Below, piece after piece: positions 22,838 to 32,094 of a stretch of 32,373 bases of DNA. How positions within the stretch are numbered: position 1 is the first letter of the stretch; every line of letters starts with the position of its first letter. The stretch lies in the NCBI GenBank assembly GCA_910585735.1, contig CAJUEU010000001.1, positions 35,645-68,017 on the forward strand. The letters run 5' to 3'. Both the position numbers and the translations under genes were made by a program. Origin of the DNA: an uncultured Oscillospiraceae bacterium (GTDB taxonomy: Bacteria > Bacillota > Clostridia > Oscillospirales > Oscillospiraceae). The notes beneath the pieces are model-generated. The model saw only the letters and a list, made by a program, of their open reading frames with translations, ran no database searches and was not told the DNA's origin.

Positions 22838-23314
22838 GTGGAAGAAAAAAATATCCTGTGTGTGACTGAGCGCTTAATTGTTCGGCGGTTTGAAGCGGAG
22901 GACCTGGAAGAGCTTTATGGTCTTCTTTCTGATCCGAAGGTTATGGAGTGTCTGGAGCCGCCCTATACCTATGAACAGAGCGGGGAATTCCTAAGAATCG
23001 CCGGACTGGCGGATCCACCCTTGATTTACGCGGTGGAGGACAAGACGGGAAGCTTTGCGGGGTATGTGATCTACCACGACTACGGCAAGAACAGTGTAGA
23101 GTTGGGATGGGTATTAAATCCGAAGCAATGGGGGAAAGGATATGCCCATGAGCTGACCGGGGCGCTGTTGACGAGAGCCGGGGACAAGTATTCCTTTGCG
23201 GTTATTGAGTGTGTTCCGCGGCAGGAGGCTACCCAAGCCATTGCCAGAAAAAATGGATTTAGTTATTTAGGCATGGAAGACGGGTGCCAGGTATATCAGA
23301 AAAAACTGAAATGA
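22838..23314 (+). CDS. GNAT family N-acetyltransferase (RimJ/RimL-like)
   Basis: A 158-residue acetyl-CoA-dependent transferase. The N-terminal VTERLIVRRFEAEDLEELYGLLSDP is the opening typical of RimJ/RimL-type (Acetyltransf_3) proteins. The acetyl-CoA pyrophosphate loop is QWGKGYAHEL, and the C-terminal KNGFSYLG is the usual last strand. The substrate is unknown; an amine, antibiotic or protein N-terminus are all possible. A GTG at 22838 with GGGAGGA 5 bases upstream is taken as the start. Upstream in-frame ATGs at 22769 and 22802 lack a ribosome site, and the longer N-terminus does not look like GNAT sequence. Confidence 0.85.
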   Translation: MEEKNILCVTERLIVRRFEAEDLEELYGLLSDPKVMECLEPPYTYEQSGEFLRIAGLADPPLIYAVEDKTGSFAGYVIYHDYGKNSVELGWVLNPKQWGKGYAHELTGALLTRAGDKYSFAVIECVPRQEATQAIARKNGFSYLGMEDGCQVYQKKLK

Positions 23315-23338
23315 AAGGGTTTCCCCAAAGGAACTGAA

Positions 23339-23794
23339 ATGGAATTTATCAAGCTGCGTGAGTATCCTCAACTGGCGAAGGAGGCCGCCCGGTGGTTCCA
23401 TGAAAAGTGGAACATCCCTTTGGAGGCCTATGAGGAAAGTATTGAAGAATGTCTGTCGGGAAGAAAACCTGTACCCCAATGGTACATAGCGATCGCTGGG
23501 GAGCGGATCGTGGGAGGATTGGGGGTCATCGAAAATGACTTCCATGAGAGAAAAGATCTGACTCCCAATGTGTGCGCGGTTTATGTGGAAAAAGAGTTTC
23601 GCTGCCGGGGGATTGCGGGAGAGCTACTGAGTCTGGTCTCCCAGGATATGGGCGAGCGGGGGATAAACACGCTGTATCTTCTGACGGATCATGATTCTTT
23701 CTATGAGAAATATGCCTGGGAGTTTCTTTGCATGGTCCAAGGAGATGGAGAGGAGAGTCCTGGCAGGATGTATGTGCATGAAAACCAGATGTGA
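23339..23794 (+). CDS. GNAT family N-acetyltransferase
   Basis: A 151-residue protein of the GNAT fold, distinct from its upstream neighbour. The acetyl-CoA binding region is VCAVYVEKEFRCRGIAGELL (about residues 82-101), containing the R-x-x-G-I/V-A pattern. The N-terminus EYPQLAKEAARWFHEKW resembles acetyltransferases sometimes annotated as aminoglycoside 6'-type or PhnO-like. The predicted substrate is open. The ribosome site AAAGGA is 6 bases before the ATG. It starts 24 bases after the first GNAT gene and ends 24 bases before polC, so all are probably in one transcript. Confidence 0.85.
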   Translation: MEFIKLREYPQLAKEAARWFHEKWNIPLEAYEESIEECLSGRKPVPQWYIAIAGERIVGGLGVIENDFHERKDLTPNVCAVYVEKEFRCRGIAGELLSLVSQDMGERGINTLYLLTDHDSFYEKYAWEFLCMVQGDGEESPGRMYVHENQM

Positions 23795-23818
23795 GAATAG
23801 AAGCAAGGAGTAGGACGA

Positions 23819-26800
23819 ATGGCCCAGGAAAAATTACGCTTTTTGACCCTGTTTGGAAATTATAGGCCGAATATGACCACTGCCGCATTGTTGGAAGCCT
23901 GGAAGGTTGAGAAAGCGGTGGTGGACAAGCACACCAGGACCCTTCGGGTCGTGGTGAATTGCCAGTGTGCCGTGGAGCCCGCGTTGAAAATCGTGGTGGA
24001 GCGGGACCTGGCCTTGGCCTACCGGGTTGAGCGGGCGGAATTGGTGTTTCAGAGAGAGGCGCCTGATGAGGAAGATATTCCGTTACCTGAGCCTCCCGGG
24101 GAGGAAATGGCGGCGCCGGAGGCGTGTCCTCCTGCGGCGGATATTCTGCCGCAGGGAGAGCAGGATCCCTTTCGGCAAACTGAGGCGCTACGTCGAAAAG
24201 CAATTGAGAGCATCCAGCCGTCCCGTACGGAAGTGCGGAAGACGAGAAAAGAGAAGAGGGGCGAAAAACTGATTTTTGGACGCCGGGAGATTCGGGGAGA
24301 TAGCGTTCCCATGTCTGAATTGAATCTGGATATGGGGAATGTGGTGGTAGAGGGGGATGTGTTTGCCATCAACCACCGGGAACTGAAAAAGGGGAACGCT
24401 TGGGTGGTGTCTTTTGATATCACAGATTATACTGGTTCTGTCCGCGTAAATGAGTTTTTTAATGGAGACGAAGGCAAGCCTTTGGTAGAAGGGGTGCAGG
24501 AGGGACAGCATCTCAAGGTCCAGGGCAAGCTGGCAGTGGATAAGTTTACCGGGGACATAGTGTTAAAGCCCTATACCGTCCAACTGGGAGAGAAAACCCA
24601 GCGGCAGGATAACGCCCCGGAAAAGCGGGTGGAGCTCCATCTTCATACCGCCATGTCGGCTATGGATGCGCTGGCTCCCGCCAAGGATCTGGTCAAACGG
24701 GCGGAAAGCTGGGGGCACCGGGCGGTCGCTATTACGGACCACGGCGTAGCACAGGCTTTCCCCGACGCTTGGCATGCCGCGAAAAATATTAAGCTCCTTT
24801 ACGGAGTGGAAGCCTATTTTATCAATGACATGGACGACCGGGTGGTGGTCCACGGGAAGATCGACCAGGACTTTCACGGGGAAGTGGTTTGCTTCGATAT
24901 TGAGACCACTGGTCTGAATAAAACCAAGGATACGATCATTGAAATCGGGGCAGCCATTCTTCGGGACGGACAGGTTTGCGAGACCTTCAATACCTTTGTG
25001 GACCCGAGGCGGCCGGTGCCCCGGGAAATTGTAGAGCTGACAGGGATCACGGACAAGATGCTGGAGGGAGCGCCGGGGCAGGATGAAGCGGTAACGGCCT
25101 TTCTGGAATTTGCGGGAGGCCGGCCCTTGGCGGCGCACAATGCTGAATTTGATATTGGCTTTATTTCTTTGGCCTGCGACCGAATGGGGCAAAAGCTGAA
25201 AAACCCATGGGTGGATTCCCTGATCCTGGCCCAGAATCTGCTGCCGGAGCTGAAAAACTTTAAGCTGGATACGGTAGCCAACCACCTGAACCTTCCGGCC
25301 TTCAATCATCACAGGGCAAGCGATGACGCCGCCACGGTGGGGTACATGCTGATCCCGTTTTTTCAGATGCTGGAGGAGAGGGGGATACGAAATTTTGAAG
25401 AGATCAATCCGGCGATGGTGTCGCTGCGGAAGCTGGGGAAGGTCAGGCGTCAGCCGAAGCATCTTATTATTCTTGCGAAAAATCAGCAGGGCTTGCGGGA
25501 TCTGTATCACCTGATCTCAGATTCTTTTCTGAAGCATTACAAGCGCAATCCCATCATTCCAAAAAGCGAGCTGGAGCAATACCGGGATGGTCTGATTATC
25601 GGCTCGGCCTGCCAGGCGGGCGAGCTTTACGATGCTGTCTATAAGCGGAAAGACTGGGAAGAGCTGAAGCGTCTGGCCTCCTGGTATGATTTTTTGGAGA
25701 TCCAGCCCCTTTGCAACAATGCCTTTATGCTTCGGCCGGACAAGCACACCGGGAAGCCTATGGTGGACAGTGTGGAGGAGCTGAAGGAATTCAACAGAAC
25801 CATCCTGGCGCTGGGGAAAGAGGTGGACCGGCCGGTTTGCGCGACTGGCGACGTCCACTTTATGGATCCTCAGGATGAGATCTACCGTCATATTTTGCTG
25901 GATTCCAAGGGGTTTGATGATTGTGACGAGCCCTTGCCCATCTATTTTAAGACGACCGAAGAGATGCTGGAGGAGTTTGCGTATCTGGGGGAGGAAGACT
26001 GCCATAAGGTGGTGATCCGGGACCCTAATCTGATCGCCGATATGTGCGAACGGATGGATCCTTTGCCCAAAGGACTTTTTGCGCCCAAATTGGAGAATTC
26101 CGCCCAGGAGCTGGAGAGCCTGGTCTATAATAAGGCCCATGAGCTATACGGAGACGAGTTACCAAAGGTAGTACAGGATCGAATTGACCTGGAGCTTCCG
26201 GGTATCATTATGCGAAAGTACGATGTGATCTACATGTCTGCCCAAAAGCTGGTGCAGAATTCTTTGGAGCATGGCTATCTGGTGGGGTCCCGGGGGTCGG
26301 TGGGTTCCTCTATTGTGGCATTCCTTTCCGGCATTACAGAGGTGAACTCTCTGCCGCCTCATTACCGCTGCCCTAAGTGCAAGCACGCGGATTTTGAGTT
26401 TGGCCCGGTCAATCACTATGGCTGTGGGGCGGATATGCCGGATGCGCTGTGCCCGGTATGCGGGACGCCTTACGCAAAGGACGGCTTTGATATTCCTTTT
26501 GAAACCTTCCTGGGCTTTGGGGGAGACAAGGTACCTGATATTGACCTGAACTTCTCGGATGAATACCAAGCCAAAGCCCACCGCTATACGTTTGAGCTTT
26601 TTGGCGAAAGCCATGTCTTTCGGGCTGGAACCATTGGCACGGTGGCGGCAAAAACCGCCTATGGCTATGTAAAAAAATACTTGGAAAAGCGGGGGCTCCG
26701 CGCCACGGCTGCGGAGGAAAACCGACTGTCTATCGGCTGTACGGGGGTGAAACGGACCACGGGGCAGCACCCGGGCGGCATGGTGGTTATTCCACAGGAC

Positions 26801-27982
26801 CGGGAGATCTATGATTTTTGCCCGGTCCAGCATCCTGCGGAAAAGGAAGATGCTGAGATCATTACCACCCATTTTGAATATCACTCCATGGAATCCAACC
26901 TGTTGAAGCTGGATATGCTGGGCCATCAGGATCCCACCATGATCCGTATGCTGGAGGACCTCACCGGGGTGAATGCCAGGACGGATATTTCCTTGGATGA
27001 TCCGGAAACCATGAGTCTTTTTACCACCTCGGAAAAGCTGGGTTTCCTGGATGATCCCATCTTGGGCCCCACTGGCGCGGTGGCCATCCCGGAATTCAAC
27101 ACCCAATTTACCCGGCAGATGCTGATGGATACCGAACCCACCAACTTTAATACGTTGGTCCGGCTTTCGGGCTTTTCCCACGGTACCGATGTGTGGCTGG
27201 GAAATGCCCGGGACCTGATCGTCAGCGGCACAGCTACAGTTTTGGAGACAGTAGGCTGTCGTGACGACATTATGCTCTATTTGATCCAGATGGGGCTGGA
27301 ACCCAAAACCGCGTTCAAGATCATGGAGGCGGTGCGGAAGGGAAAGGTAAAAAAATCCGGATTTCAGGACGGCTGGGTGGAGGATATGAAGGCCCATGAT
27401 GTTCCCGACTGGTACATAGATTCTTTGGCCCGGATCGGTTATCTTTTCCCAAAGGCCCATGCGGTAGCTTACGTGATGATGGCCTTTCGGATCGCTTGGT
27501 TCAAAGTACACCGTCCTCTGGAATTTTATGCTGCGTTCTTCTCCATTCGGGCGAAGGCCTTTGACGCTACTATTATGTGTCAGGGGATGGATATGGTCAA
27601 AGCCAAAATTAAAGAGATCGCCGGAAAGATGGAGGAAAAAAAGGCGAGCGGAGTGGAGGAGGATACCTATACAACGCTGGAGGTGGTTTACGAATTTTAC
27701 CTTCGTGGGTTCACCTTTCATACCATAGACATTTACCGTTCGGGAGCCAACCGCTTCCTGCCGGACGGAGAGGATGCGCTGCTGCCGCCCTTTATGGCTA
27801 TCCCGGGGCTGGGGGAGGCGGCGGCCCAATCCATTGTAGAGCAACGGGATGGACGTGAATTCATCTCTATAGAGGAATTCTCTGACGCCTGTCCCAGGGT
27901 ATCCAAAACCCATATTGAGCAGCTCAAACTGGCAGGCGCCTTTGACGATATGCCGGATACCAGCCAGATCACCCTGTTTTAA
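23819..27982 (+). CDS. polC: DNA polymerase III alpha subunit, Gram-positive PolC type
   Basis: A 1387-residue replicative polymerase, a little shorter than the roughly 1430 of Bacillus PolC. An N-terminal domain (1-180) precedes an OB domain (about 180-265). The PHP domain begins at HLHTAMSAMDAL (about 280) and is interrupted, as usual for PolC, by the DEDDh 3'-5' exonuclease with FDIETTGLN, AHNAEFDIGF and HRASDDA. The PHP resumes near ATGDVHF. A zinc-binding CPKCKH/CPVCG pair lies near 850-880. The palm aspartates are in KVPDIDLNFS, and the C-terminal fingers include FPKAHAVAYVMM. AAGGAG lies upstream of the ATG. All expected domains are intact. Confidence 0.98.
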   Translation: MAQEKLRFLTLFGNYRPNMTTAALLEAWKVEKAVVDKHTRTLRVVVNCQCAVEPALKIVVERDLALAYRVERAELVFQREAPDEEDIPLPEPPGEEMAAPEACPPAADILPQGEQDPFRQTEALRRKAIESIQPSRTEVRKTRKEKRGEKLIFGRREIRGDSVPMSELNLDMGNVVVEGDVFAINHRELKKGNAWVVSFDITDYTGSVRVNEFFNGDEGKPLVEGVQEGQHLKVQGKLAVDKFTGDIVLKPYTVQLGEKTQRQDNAPEKRVELHLHTAMSAMDALAPAKDLVKRAESWGHRAVAITDHGVAQAFPDAWHAAKNIKLLYGVEAYFINDMDDRVVVHGKIDQDFHGEVVCFDIETTGLNKTKDTIIEIGAAILRDGQVCETFNTFVDPRRPVPREIVELTGITDKMLEGAPGQDEAVTAFLEFAGGRPLAAHNAEFDIGFISLACDRMGQKLKNPWVDSLILAQNLLPELKNFKLDTVANHLNLPAFNHHRASDDAATVGYMLIPFFQMLEERGIRNFEEINPAMVSLRKLGKVRRQPKHLIILAKNQQGLRDLYHLISDSFLKHYKRNPIIPKSELEQYRDGLIIGSACQAGELYDAVYKRKDWEELKRLASWYDFLEIQPLCNNAFMLRPDKHTGKPMVDSVEELKEFNRTILALGKEVDRPVCATGDVHFMDPQDEIYRHILLDSKGFDDCDEPLPIYFKTTEEMLEEFAYLGEEDCHKVVIRDPNLIADMCERMDPLPKGLFAPKLENSAQELESLVYNKAHELYGDELPKVVQDRIDLELPGIIMRKYDVIYMSAQKLVQNSLEHGYLVGSRGSVGSSIVAFLSGITEVNSLPPHYRCPKCKHADFEFGPVNHYGCGADMPDALCPVCGTPYAKDGFDIPFETFLGFGGDKVPDIDLNFSDEYQAKAHRYTFELFGESHVFRAGTIGTVAAKTAYGYVKKYLEKRGLRATAAEENRLSIGCTGVKRTTGQHPGGMVVIPQDREIYDFCPVQHPAEKEDAEIITTHFEYHSMESNLLKLDMLGHQDPTMIRMLEDLTGVNARTDISLDDPETMSLFTTSEKLGFLDDPILGPTGAVAIPEFNTQFTRQMLMDTEPTNFNTLVRLSGFSHGTDVWLGNARDLIVSGTATVLETVGCRDDIMLYLIQMGLEPKTAFKIMEAVRKGKVKKSGFQDGWVEDMKAHDVPDWYIDSLARIGYLFPKAHAVAYVMMAFRIAWFKVHRPLEFYAAFFSIRAKAFDATIMCQGMDMVKAKIKEIAGKMEEKKASGVEEDTYTTLEVVYEFYLRGFTFHTIDIYRSGANRFLPDGEDALLPPFMAIPGLGEAAAQSIVEQRDGREFISIEEFSDACPRVSKTHIEQLKLAGAFDDMPDTSQITLF

Positions 27983-28003
27983 GCGAAAGTAGGAGAAATA
28001 CTT

Positions 28004-30556
28004 ATGTTGAACCAGAGCGAGCAAGAACGATTTTGCAAGGCCCGAAGGGCGGTCATAGAGAAAGAGTTTGGTAAGCTGAACCCCGAACAGAGAAAGGCGG
28101 TGCTGGCGACGGAGGGACCGCTGCTTCTTCTTGCGGGAGCCGGTAGTGGAAAAACCACCGTTCTCATCAACCGGGTCGCCAATTTGATGAAATACGGGCG
28201 GGGCTCCGATTGCCAGGAAGTCTCTGAATTTGTGACTTCTGAGGATCTGACTTTCCTGGAAAGCTATGCGGCAGCTTCCGTCCCGGAGGGAAAGGGAAGG
28301 GCTGAGAGGCTGTGCCAAGTAGATCCTGCCGCTCCCTGGTCTATTTTGGCGATCACCTTTACCAACAAGGCTGCGGGTGAGTTGAAAGAGCGTCTGGAAC
28401 GGATGCTGGGGCCCTCGGCCAACGATATTTGGGCGTCCACCTTTCACTCATGCTGCGCCAAGATCCTTCGGCGGGATATTGATAAGCTGGGCTACAGTTC
28501 ATCGTTCACGATCTATGATTCCGCGGATTCTGAGCGTGTGGTAAAGGATGCCGAAAAGGCGTTGAATGTGGATGAGAAGGCCTTTCCGCCAAAGCTGGTG
28601 ATGGGATATATTTCCCGGGCAAAGGATGCTTTAAAGCTGGCCGGCGCATATGCCGATGAGTGCGCCAAGACGGGGGACTACCGTCTCAAGCGGATCTCAT
28701 CCATATATCTGGAATATGAAAAGCGGCTCAAAGAGGCCAACGCACTGGATTTTGACGATCTGATCCTGCATACTGTGCTGCTTTTACAGCAGCATGAGGA
28801 GGTTCGGAGCTATTATCAGCGGAAATTTCGCTATGTGCTGGTGGACGAGTATCAGGACACCAACAATATGCAATACCATCTGGCGTCTCTGCTGGCGGGG
28901 GGCTATAAAAATTTCTGTGTAGTAGGTGATGATGACCAATCCATCTACCGTTTTCGTGGAGCGACAATCGAAAATATCCTGTCCTTTGAAAATCAGTATA
29001 AGGGCTGTCGGACCATTCGGCTGGAGCAAAACTACCGCTCCACCCAGAATATCTTGGCTTCCGCAAACCAAGTGATTCGAAACAACCAAGGCCGAAAGGG
29101 AAAGGAGCTCTGGACAGATCACGGGGACGGGGATAAGCTGCAGCTTTATACCGCTATGAATCAGGATGACGAGGCGCAGTATGTGGCTTCACAGATTTTG
29201 GCAGGCTATTCCGAAGGGAGAGGCTGGAAGGATTTTGCCATTCTTTACCGAACCAACGCACAGTCCCGGGAGCTGGAAATGTCGATGAAGCGTAACGGGG
29301 TTCCCTATCGGATCATCGGCGGGACCCGGTTTTTTGACCGGGCTGAGGTGAAGGATATGCTGGCCTATCTCTGTGTGCTGAATAATCCTGGGGATGATCT
29401 TCGGCTGCAGCGGATCATTAATAACCCACCGAGGGGGATCGGCGCGACTACGGTGGAAAAGGCTCAAAACATTGCCGCGGAAGAAGGCCGGGCCCTTTGG
29501 GATGTAGTCAGCAATGCGGAGAAATACCCGGAATTGCAAAAAGCATCCGCCAAGCTAAAAGCCTTTACAGAAATGATGGAGATACTGCGGAGCAAGGTAG
29601 GAGAGCTGCCGTTGGTGGAGCTTTATGACATGTTATGTGCCGACAGCGGATATGCCATCGCTCTGGAGGCAAAGGACACAGTGGAGGATCGGACCCGTCT
29701 GGAGAATGTTCGGGAACTGAATTCCTCCATCCAAAGCTATATGGAAAACGCCGAAGAGCCTACGCTGGCAGGCTTTTTGGATGAGATCGCACTCTATACC
29801 GACCTGGATAATCATGACCCCAATGAGGCCTGTATAGTTATGATGACCATGCACTCGGCTAAGGGACTGGAGTTCCCGGTGGTCTTTGCCGTGGGGATGG
29901 AAGAGGGGATTTTTCCTGGGATGCAAGCGATTGGCGATATGGAGGAGATGGAGGAAGAGCGCCGTATTTGTTATGTGGCTATGACCCGGGCCAAGGAAAA
30001 GCTTTATATGACTTGCGCCAATCAGCGAATGCTGTACGGAAGGACTTCCTCCAACCGGCCGTCCCGTTTTCTGGGAGAAATTCCTGAGGAGCGGGTGGAA
30101 CGGAGCGGAAGGGCTGGTTTCTCGGACCAATGGAAAGTGGGAAGCGCTGATTGGCGGGATATGGGGGACGAGGACGAATATGAGATGAGACCGCGTTCCC
30201 GTTCCGCTGGATATGGACGTGCCGGCGGCGTTGAGCGGGGCGGATATTCCGGCTACAGCGGTGTTGGCCGTGCGGGGAGCCGTGGGTATGATAGAGGATA
30301 TACTCCAACTGCTCAGACAGGAGGCGCGGCAAGGTCCTTTGGCGGGGGAAGCGCGGCTTTGGCCTCCAAAGCCACATCTACGCCGTTGCCGGATTTTCAA
30401 AAGGGTGAAATGGTGTCTCACAAGGCTTTCGGCCGGGGAATGGTCCTGACAGTGACCCCTATGGGGGGAGACGCTCTGCTGGAGATCGCTTTTGACAATG
30501 TTGGGACCAAGAAGCTGATGCTGAAATCGGCGGCCCAGTATATGGAAAAGCTATGA
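28004..30556 (+). CDS. pcrA: ATP-dependent DNA helicase PcrA (UvrD/Rep superfamily 1A)
   Basis: An 850-residue 3'-5' helicase acting in repair, replication restart and transcription-linked repair. Motif I is LLAGAGSGKTT, motif Ia ITFTNKAAGELKERL, motif II VDEYQDTNN, motif III GDDDQSIYRFRGA, motif IV QNYRSTQNIL, and motifs V/VI TMHSAKGLEFP and YVAMTRAKEKLY. Two features differ from Bacillus PcrA. An insert of about 45 residues (about 62-110) lies between motifs I and Ia. A low-complexity G/R/Y/S linker (about 728-795, with repeated GYSGYSG and RGYDRGY) precedes the C-terminal Tudor-like, RNA polymerase-binding domain (GEMVSHKAFGRGMVL). AGGAG lies upstream of the ATG. It follows polC by 21 bases and overlaps the next gene. 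Confidence 0.97.
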   Translation: MLNQSEQERFCKARRAVIEKEFGKLNPEQRKAVLATEGPLLLLAGAGSGKTTVLINRVANLMKYGRGSDCQEVSEFVTSEDLTFLESYAAASVPEGKGRAERLCQVDPAAPWSILAITFTNKAAGELKERLERMLGPSANDIWASTFHSCCAKILRRDIDKLGYSSSFTIYDSADSERVVKDAEKALNVDEKAFPPKLVMGYISRAKDALKLAGAYADECAKTGDYRLKRISSIYLEYEKRLKEANALDFDDLILHTVLLLQQHEEVRSYYQRKFRYVLVDEYQDTNNMQYHLASLLAGGYKNFCVVGDDDQSIYRFRGATIENILSFENQYKGCRTIRLEQNYRSTQNILASANQVIRNNQGRKGKELWTDHGDGDKLQLYTAMNQDDEAQYVASQILAGYSEGRGWKDFAILYRTNAQSRELEMSMKRNGVPYRIIGGTRFFDRAEVKDMLAYLCVLNNPGDDLRLQRIINNPPRGIGATTVEKAQNIAAEEGRALWDVVSNAEKYPELQKASAKLKAFTEMMEILRSKVGELPLVELYDMLCADSGYAIALEAKDTVEDRTRLENVRELNSSIQSYMENAEEPTLAGFLDEIALYTDLDNHDPNEACIVMMTMHSAKGLEFPVVFAVGMEEGIFPGMQAIGDMEEMEEERRICYVAMTRAKEKLYMTCANQRMLYGRTSSNRPSRFLGEIPEERVERSGRAGFSDQWKVGSADWRDMGDEDEYEMRPRSRSAGYGRAGGVERGGYSGYSGVGRAGSRGYDRGYTPTAQTGGAARSFGGGSAALASKATSTPLPDFQKGEMVSHKAFGRGMVLTVTPMGGDALLEIAFDNVGTKKLMLKSAAQYMEKL

Positions 30557-31421
30557 CAGAAAAACAGATGCGCCGGCTTGCGAAGCCTATGCTCGCGGGA
30601 GCCGCCTTGATCTGGGGATCCTCCTTTTTCATGATGAAGGATATTGTGGAGGTGCTTCCGCCCCTTTTTTTGCTGGCCCTTCGTTTTACAGGAGGTGCTA
30701 TACTGCTTGCCGCGGCTTGCTGGAAGCGGTGGCGGAATTTTACCTTTGACTATCTTTGGCGTGGGGCTGTTATGGGGATTTTTCTTTGCTCGGCCTATAC
30801 CATACAGACCTTTGGGATACAGTATACGACACCGTCCAATAACGCATTTCTCACCGCGACGTATTGCGTGATCGTGCCGTTCTTATACTGGGTGGTGATG
30901 GGAAGGCGGCCTGACCGATACCATTTGCTGGCGGCGTGGCGCTGGTGTCCACCGCGGGAGAATTTATTCTTGGGTTAGGGGACAGCCTGACCTTGATCGG
31001 AGCGTTTTTTTACGCCTCGCATATCATTGCGGTGGAGAAGGTGTCGGAAGATGAAAAGGATATTTACTTGCTTACTGTTCTGCAGTTTGGCATGGCGGCG
31101 GTAATTTGCTGGCTGGGAAGCTTCGTCGCCGGAGGATTTCCGCCCCTTACGGTATTTACGCCGTCCGTTTTGATTCAATTGGCCTACCTTACGGTGATGT
31201 GTACCACTGTGGCCCTTCTGTTTCAAAATGTAGGACAGATCTGGTCGGACCCAGCCACCGCTGCCATCTTGCTTTCCCTGGAATCGGTATTTGGCGCTGT
31301 TTTTTCAGTGCTATTCTATCACGACCCTGTCACGCCACGCCTGATACTGGGATTTTGCCTTATTTTTGCGGCAGTTCTCTGCGTGGAGACCAAGCTTTCT
31401 TTCCTGCGTCGTAAAGAATAA
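30553..31421 (+). pseudogene. EamA/DMT-superfamily permease, broken by a frameshift
   Basis: Two adjacent frames together encode one ten-helix drug/metabolite transporter. The first (30553-30978) starts at an ATG overlapping the pcrA stop and has the typical opening MLAGAALIWGSSFF and later IQYTTPSNNAFLTATY. It is correct to about HLLAA (30936), then runs out of frame to a TAG-type stop. The second (about 30936-31421) continues in another frame with GVALVSTAGEFILGLGDSLTLIGAFFYASHIIAVEK to a normal C-terminus. The join lacks about six residues (the usual LLAA-xLCxxG-VALVS stretch). A deletion of 3n+1 bases, most simply about 19, would explain both the gap and the shift. It is a probable recent pseudogene, or an assembly error; both halves otherwise look well conserved. 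Confidence 0.85.
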
Positions 31422-31456
31422 AAAGGTCCCGCCCTCTCAAAGGGCGGGACCTTTTT
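31420..31456. terminator. Strong bidirectional terminator
   Basis: A 16-bp perfect stem (31420-31435 with 31441-31456) with loop CTCAA starts in the EamA stop codon. It ends 2 bases before the HAD gene stop and has A5/T5 tracts on both sides. It serves both convergent units and ends the long plus-strand run. Confidence 0.93.
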
Positions 31457-31458
31457 GA

Positions 31459-32094
31459 TCAAACAAAGGGCAAAAGCTCTTCCAGTGTTTTGACAGAATG
31501 ATGGCTGTTTTGCACCACTTCCGACCAGCGAGTTTCGTAGAAATCATCGTATACACCGATGACTGTGAATCCGGCGTTACGGGCGGCCAGACAATTGTCT
31601 GGCGCATCTTCCAGTAAGACGCAATGGGCGGGGGAGACCCCAAAGTGAGCGGCGGCAATGCGGTAAATTTCAGGATCCCGCTTTTCCAGACCGTGGTCCT
31701 GAGCAAAGAAAAGCTCTTCAAAATAAGGGGATAGCTTATGGTGAGTGACCGCCGCATGGCATAGGTCGGGGTGCGAGGCGGTGAGGAGAGTCATTCGGTG
31801 TCCTTGAAGCTGAAGCAGAGCAAGAAGCTCATGGGCGCCCGGCTTCAAAGGAATGGTGTGGGAATAGGAATCAAAGGCCAGAGCCCGCCACTCATCCATG
31901 ATCGATTGGGGTGAATCCTCCAAATGATAATAGTCTTTTGTATATTGAGCAGCCACAGGAAATATGGAGTGGCCCACAGCGAAAACATACTCCTGGGTAG
32001 GCTTCAGGCCACGACGCCCCAAAAACTCATTATCCACATTGAGCCAGACGCCATTGGAGTCCAGCAAGGTCCCGTCCAAATCGAAAAAAATCAT
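31459..32094 (-). CDS. HAD-superfamily hydrolase (HAD-IA, phosphoglycolate phosphatase-like)
   Basis: A 211-residue phosphatase. Motif I is FFDLDGTLLDSNG at the very N-terminus with the nucleophile and acid/base aspartates. Motif II is the threonine in LLTASHPD, motif III the lysine in EKRDPEIY, and motif IV LLEDAPDNCLAA. The helical cap between motifs I and II (about residues 15-90) is of the C1 type. The substrate is not readable; phosphoglycolate, beta-phosphoglucomutase-like or nucleotide substrates are possible. GGAGG lies 8 bases upstream, inside the end of the preceding glycosylase gene, and the two genes overlap by 4 bases (ATGA), so translation is coupled. Confidence 0.9.
   Translation of the reverse strand: MIFFDLDGTLLDSNGVWLNVDNEFLGRRGLKPTQEYVFAVGHSIFPVAAQYTKDYYHLEDSPQSIMDEWRALAFDSYSHTIPLKPGAHELLALLQLQGHRMTLLTASHPDLCHAAVTHHKLSPYFEELFFAQDHGLEKRDPEIYRIAAAHFGVSPAHCVLLEDAPDNCLAARNAGFTVIGVYDDFYETRWSEVVQNSHHSVKTLEELLPFV

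Noticed and set aside
26159..28447. A 762-codon open frame on the minus strand
   Set aside because: It lies antisense to polC and the start of pcrA, has no ribosome site, and its residue composition (rich in H, R, P, G and Q) is that of a shadow frame.
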